Assembly: GCF_001278035.1 (NCBI RefSeq)
Contig: NZ_CP009452.1
Coordinates: 2,699,501 to 2,763,500 of the forward strand
DNA length: 64,000 nt
Source of the DNA: Sphingopyxis sp. 113P3
GTDB lineage: Bacteria > Pseudomonadota > Alphaproteobacteria > Sphingomonadales > Sphingomonadaceae
Direction of reading: 5' to 3'
Both the position numbers and the translations under genes were made by a program. This document shows, piece after piece, positions 62,168 through 64,000 of this stretch. Numbering within the stretch: position 1 is the stretch's first letter; each line of letters opens with the position of its first letter. Under the pieces are notes generated by a model. The model was not told the DNA's origin and ran no database searches. It was given only the letters and a program-made list of their open reading frames with translations.

Positions 62168-62440
62168 ATGCGCAAGTTTGCAATCACCCTCACCGCCGCG
62201 TCGGCGCTCGCGCTCGGCGCTTGCCAGAGCCCGGAAGCCGACAGGGTCGAGGATCAGGCCGAAGCCCAGGCTGAAGCGATCGACGCCCAGGCCGACGCCA
62301 TGCCCGAAGGCCCGGCGAAGGAGGCCATGGAAAAGAAGGCCGACGTCGTCGAAGAGCAGGGCGAGGAAAAGGCCAACGCGATGGACGACAATGGCGAAAT
62401 CGCTCCGTCGGAAACTGGCGTCGGCGACACGCAACAGTAA
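62168..62440 (+). CDS. Small predicted lipoprotein
   Basis: Protein of 90 residues. The signal peptide MRKFAITLTAASALALGAC ends at a lipobox (Cys19). The mature part is acidic with Glu/Ala/Asp-rich helical repeats (EDQAEAQAEAIDAQADAM) and no Cys. AGGAG lies 8 bases before the ATG. Such short acidic lipoproteins are common in sphingomonads; function unknown. The 178-bp gap before it holds the sciP terminator and its promoter. Confidence 0.8.
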   Translation: MRKFAITLTAASALALGACQSPEADRVEDQAEAQAEAIDAQADAMPEGPAKEAMEKKADVVEEQGEEKANAMDDNGEIAPSETGVGDTQQ

Positions 62441-62470
62441 AAGCCGGCCTTCCTTTGCGAAGGCTGCAGG

Positions 62471-62500
62471 AAGGGCGCCCGGCCTCGCCGCGGCGCCCTT
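62471..62500 (+). terminator. Hairpin after the small lipoprotein gene
   Basis: AAGGGCGCC and GGCGCCCTT form a 9-bp stem with a 12-base loop, ending in TTTTC. It lies in the convergent gap with the GNAT gene and probably terminates the lipoprotein transcript. Confidence 0.65.
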
Positions 62501-62502
62501 TT

Positions 62503-63120
62503 CTATGCGCGGCCGCAAAGCGTGCGAAACACGTCCTGCACCCCGCGCGCCGCAGTGTCGCGGCGCAGCCGATCGAGCGCGCCTGCGACATCGAGCCGAT
62601 ATTCGGACACGCCCGCCGCCGCGCGCTCCCATTTGGCGCCGAGCGATCCGACCAGCCGCACCGCGGCGAGGTTCTCGGACAATATGTGAACGTCGAGCAC
62701 GGTCAGCCCTTCAGCCAGGCACTGGATCAAGAGCGCCGTGGTCATCATGCGCGCGAGCCCCTTGCCATGAAAGGCGTCGATCACCGCGACCGAATATTCG
62801 CCAATCCGGCCGCCATGCGCATAGCGCACCGCGTGCACCGCGCCGATTGCGGGCGTCCCTTCGCATTCGGTACACAGCGCACCCCATGCGATATGATCGT
62901 GCCCGTCGACGTCGACCAGCCGCTCGACCACGTTGTCGGGCGGCATCGGCGCGGGCGAGAAGAAGCGCAGATAGCGCGCCTCGGCCGAGAGCCTTGTGAT
63001 CCCCTCGCGCAGCAGCGGCTCGTCCGCGGGCGTAATGGCACGAAGGCAGACGGCAGTGCCGTCGGCAAGCACGCTATGCACTTCAATGCCGCCGAGCGGC
63101 ATCCGCGCGGTCGTTGCCAT
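62503..63120 (-). CDS. GNAT-family N-acetyltransferase
   Basis: Acetyltransferase of 205 residues from ATG 63120 (213 from 63144). It has LRAITPADEPLLREGITRLSAEARYLRFFSP at the N-terminus, as in the acetyltransferase part of Pat/YfiQ-like proteins, and the acetyl-CoA loop in VIDAFHGKGLARMMTTAL (about 112-129). Targets of this subgroup are often proteins or small amines; here unknown. Convergent with the lipoprotein gene. Confidence 0.82.
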   Translation of the reverse strand: MATTARMPLGGIEVHSVLADGTAVCLRAITPADEPLLREGITRLSAEARYLRFFSPAPMPPDNVVERLVDVDGHDHIAWGALCTECEGTPAIGAVHAVRYAHGGRIGEYSVAVIDAFHGKGLARMMTTALLIQCLAEGLTVLDVHILSENLAAVRLVGSLGAKWERAAAGVSEYRLDVAGALDRLRRDTAARGVQDVFRTLCGRA

Positions 63121-63210
63121 CCCGATCTCCCGGCCGCGAACCATGGGAAGACGATAGGGCGGCCGCGCGGGCGCGGCAAGGGAGCAGCCTCCCCGCCCTA
63201 ATCTGAAGGA

Positions 63211-64000
63211 TCAGGCATCGTCGCCCATGCGAAGCGCGGCGATAAACGCCTCCTGGGGGATGTTGACATTCCCATATTCGCGCATCCGCTTCTTGCCCTC
63301 TTTCTGCTTTTCGAGGAGCTTTTTCTTGCGGGTCGCATCGCCGCCATAGCATTTGGCGGTCACGTCCTTGCGCAGCGCCGCGATCGTCTCGCGGGCGATC
63401 ACCTTGCCGCCGATCGCTGCCTGGATCGGAATCTTGAACATGTGGCGGGGAATGAGGTCCTTCAGCCGTTCGCACATGCCGCGGCCGCGGCTTTCTGCCG
63501 AGCCGCGGTGAACGATCATCGAGAGCGCATCGACGGGCTCGTTGTTGACGAGGATGCTCATCTTGACGAGGTCGCCCGGGCGGTGGCCGATCTGGTGGTA
63601 GTCGAACGAGGCATAGCCCCGCGAAATGCTCTTCAGCCGGTCGTAGAAGTCGAATACCACCTCGTTCAAGGGCAGCTCGTAGGTGATCTGCGCGCGGCCG
63701 CCGACATAGGTAAGATTCTTCTGGATACCGCGGCGGTCCTGGCAGAGTTTCAGGATCGAGCCCAGATATTCATCGGGAACATAGATCACCGCCTCGATCC
63801 ACGGCTCCTCGATCTCCTCGATCCGGTTGGGGTCGGGCATGTCGGCGGGGTTGTGGAGCTCCATTTCGGTCGGCCCGCCATCCTTCGACCGGGTGAGCTT
63901 GAGCTTGTAGACCACCGAGGGCGCGGTGGTGATGAGGTCGAGATCATATTCGCGGGTGAGCCGCTCCTGGATGATCTCGAGGTGGAGGAGCCCCAAGAAG
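63211..64000 (-). CDS. lepA: Elongation factor 4 (LepA), C-terminal part (5' end outside window)
   Basis: About 263 C-terminal residues of EF-4, a ribosome-bound GTPase that back-translocates or stabilises ribosomes under stress. The visible part covers the end of domain III ([29 protein letters not shown]), EF-G-like domain V ([27 protein letters not shown]) and the LepA-specific C-terminal domain ending [28 protein letters not shown], which is diagnostic and separates it from EF-G and BipA. The G domain lies beyond base 64000. Confidence 0.96.
   Translation of the reverse strand, partial: FLGLLHLEIIQERLTREYDLDLITTAPSVVYKLKLTRSKDGGPTEMELHNPADMPDPNRIEEIEEPWIEAVIYVPDEYLGSILKLCQDRRGIQKNLTYVGGRAQITYELPLNEVVFDFYDRLKSISRGYASFDYHQIGHRPGDLVKMSILVNNEPVDALSMIVHRGSAESRGRGMCERLKDLIPRHMFKIPIQAAIGGKVIARETIAALRKDVTAKCYGGDATRKKKLLEKQKEGKKRMREYGNVNIPQEAFIAALRMGDDA

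Noticed and set aside
1..64000. CRISPR arrays, tRNA or rRNA genes, phage or integrative-element attachment sites
   Set aside because: No regularly spaced repeats, no cloverleaf-like TTCGA segments with matching arms, and no integrase or phage genes were seen.

Overview
The window is a high-GC, densely packed alphaproteobacterial chromosome segment, most likely from a Sphingomonadaceae member (Sphingopyxis/Sphingomonas-like). The grounds are: the cell-cycle regulator CtrA with Asp51 and a CtrA box plus two GANTC (CcrM) sites in its promoter; the CtrA inhibitor SciP (DUF1153); a CrtZ carotenoid hydroxylase; a subclass B3 metallo-beta-lactamase; and gene families typical of sphingomonads. The genus is an inference from protein style, not from a search. 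About 74 protein genes are supported. No tRNA, rRNA or CRISPR array was seen.

Layout. 1-3.9 kb: accessory end with a partial Spinster-like MFS permease, an ABM monooxygenase, a GntR/FCD regulator with a perfect palindromic operator candidate, and a complete IS1380-family insertion sequence whose left inverted repeat supplies the regulator's stop codon. 3.9-8.8 kb: ctrA, then a LysR-pirin-azoreductase-WrbA-extradiol dioxygenase cluster that looks like quinone/aromatic detoxification. 8.9-15 kb: RluA-type pseudouridine synthase, ArfB, a SRAP-like protein lacking its catalytic residues, an EVE protein, a 2OG oxygenase and a minus-strand operon (acyltransferase, DUF1295, small unknown). 15-25 kb: parC, a GGDEF-EAL protein, the GNAT-DUF1285-NUDIX-CCA operon, folB-folM, and a succinate-semialdehyde-type dehydrogenase. 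25-32 kb: TIGR02466-type 2OG oxygenase, SMP-30 lactonase, VIT transporter, the YqiJ/YqiK flotillin pair, DUF488, DUF2855 and a HAD hydrolase.

32-38 kb: LysR and a universal stress protein divergent from a ketoacid CoA-transferase operon in which a lipoprotein acid phosphatase sits between scoA and scoB. A decayed scoB-like tail lies just downstream, followed by a beta-lactamase-fold hydrolase and a GST. 38-47 kb: crtZ, leuCD, a quinone oxidoreductase, a DUF167 gene apparently starting at CTG, sdhCDA (sdhB absent here) and alanine dehydrogenase. 47-54.8 kb: a soluble globin-like chemoreceptor, SDR, B3 metallo-beta-lactamase, prmA, phhA, and a Crp-family regulator joined to modABC. 54.8-64 kb: secA, a secreted LRAT/NlpC-like protein, an SDR, mnmA, sciP, a small lipoprotein, a GNAT protein and the 3' part of lepA.

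No single wholly new multi-gene system stands out. The best leads are the residue-depleted SRAP protein, the LRAT-like secreted protein, the phosphatase inside the CoA-transferase operon, the Crp-modABC unit, and the CtrA/SciP/chemoreceptor regulatory signals.
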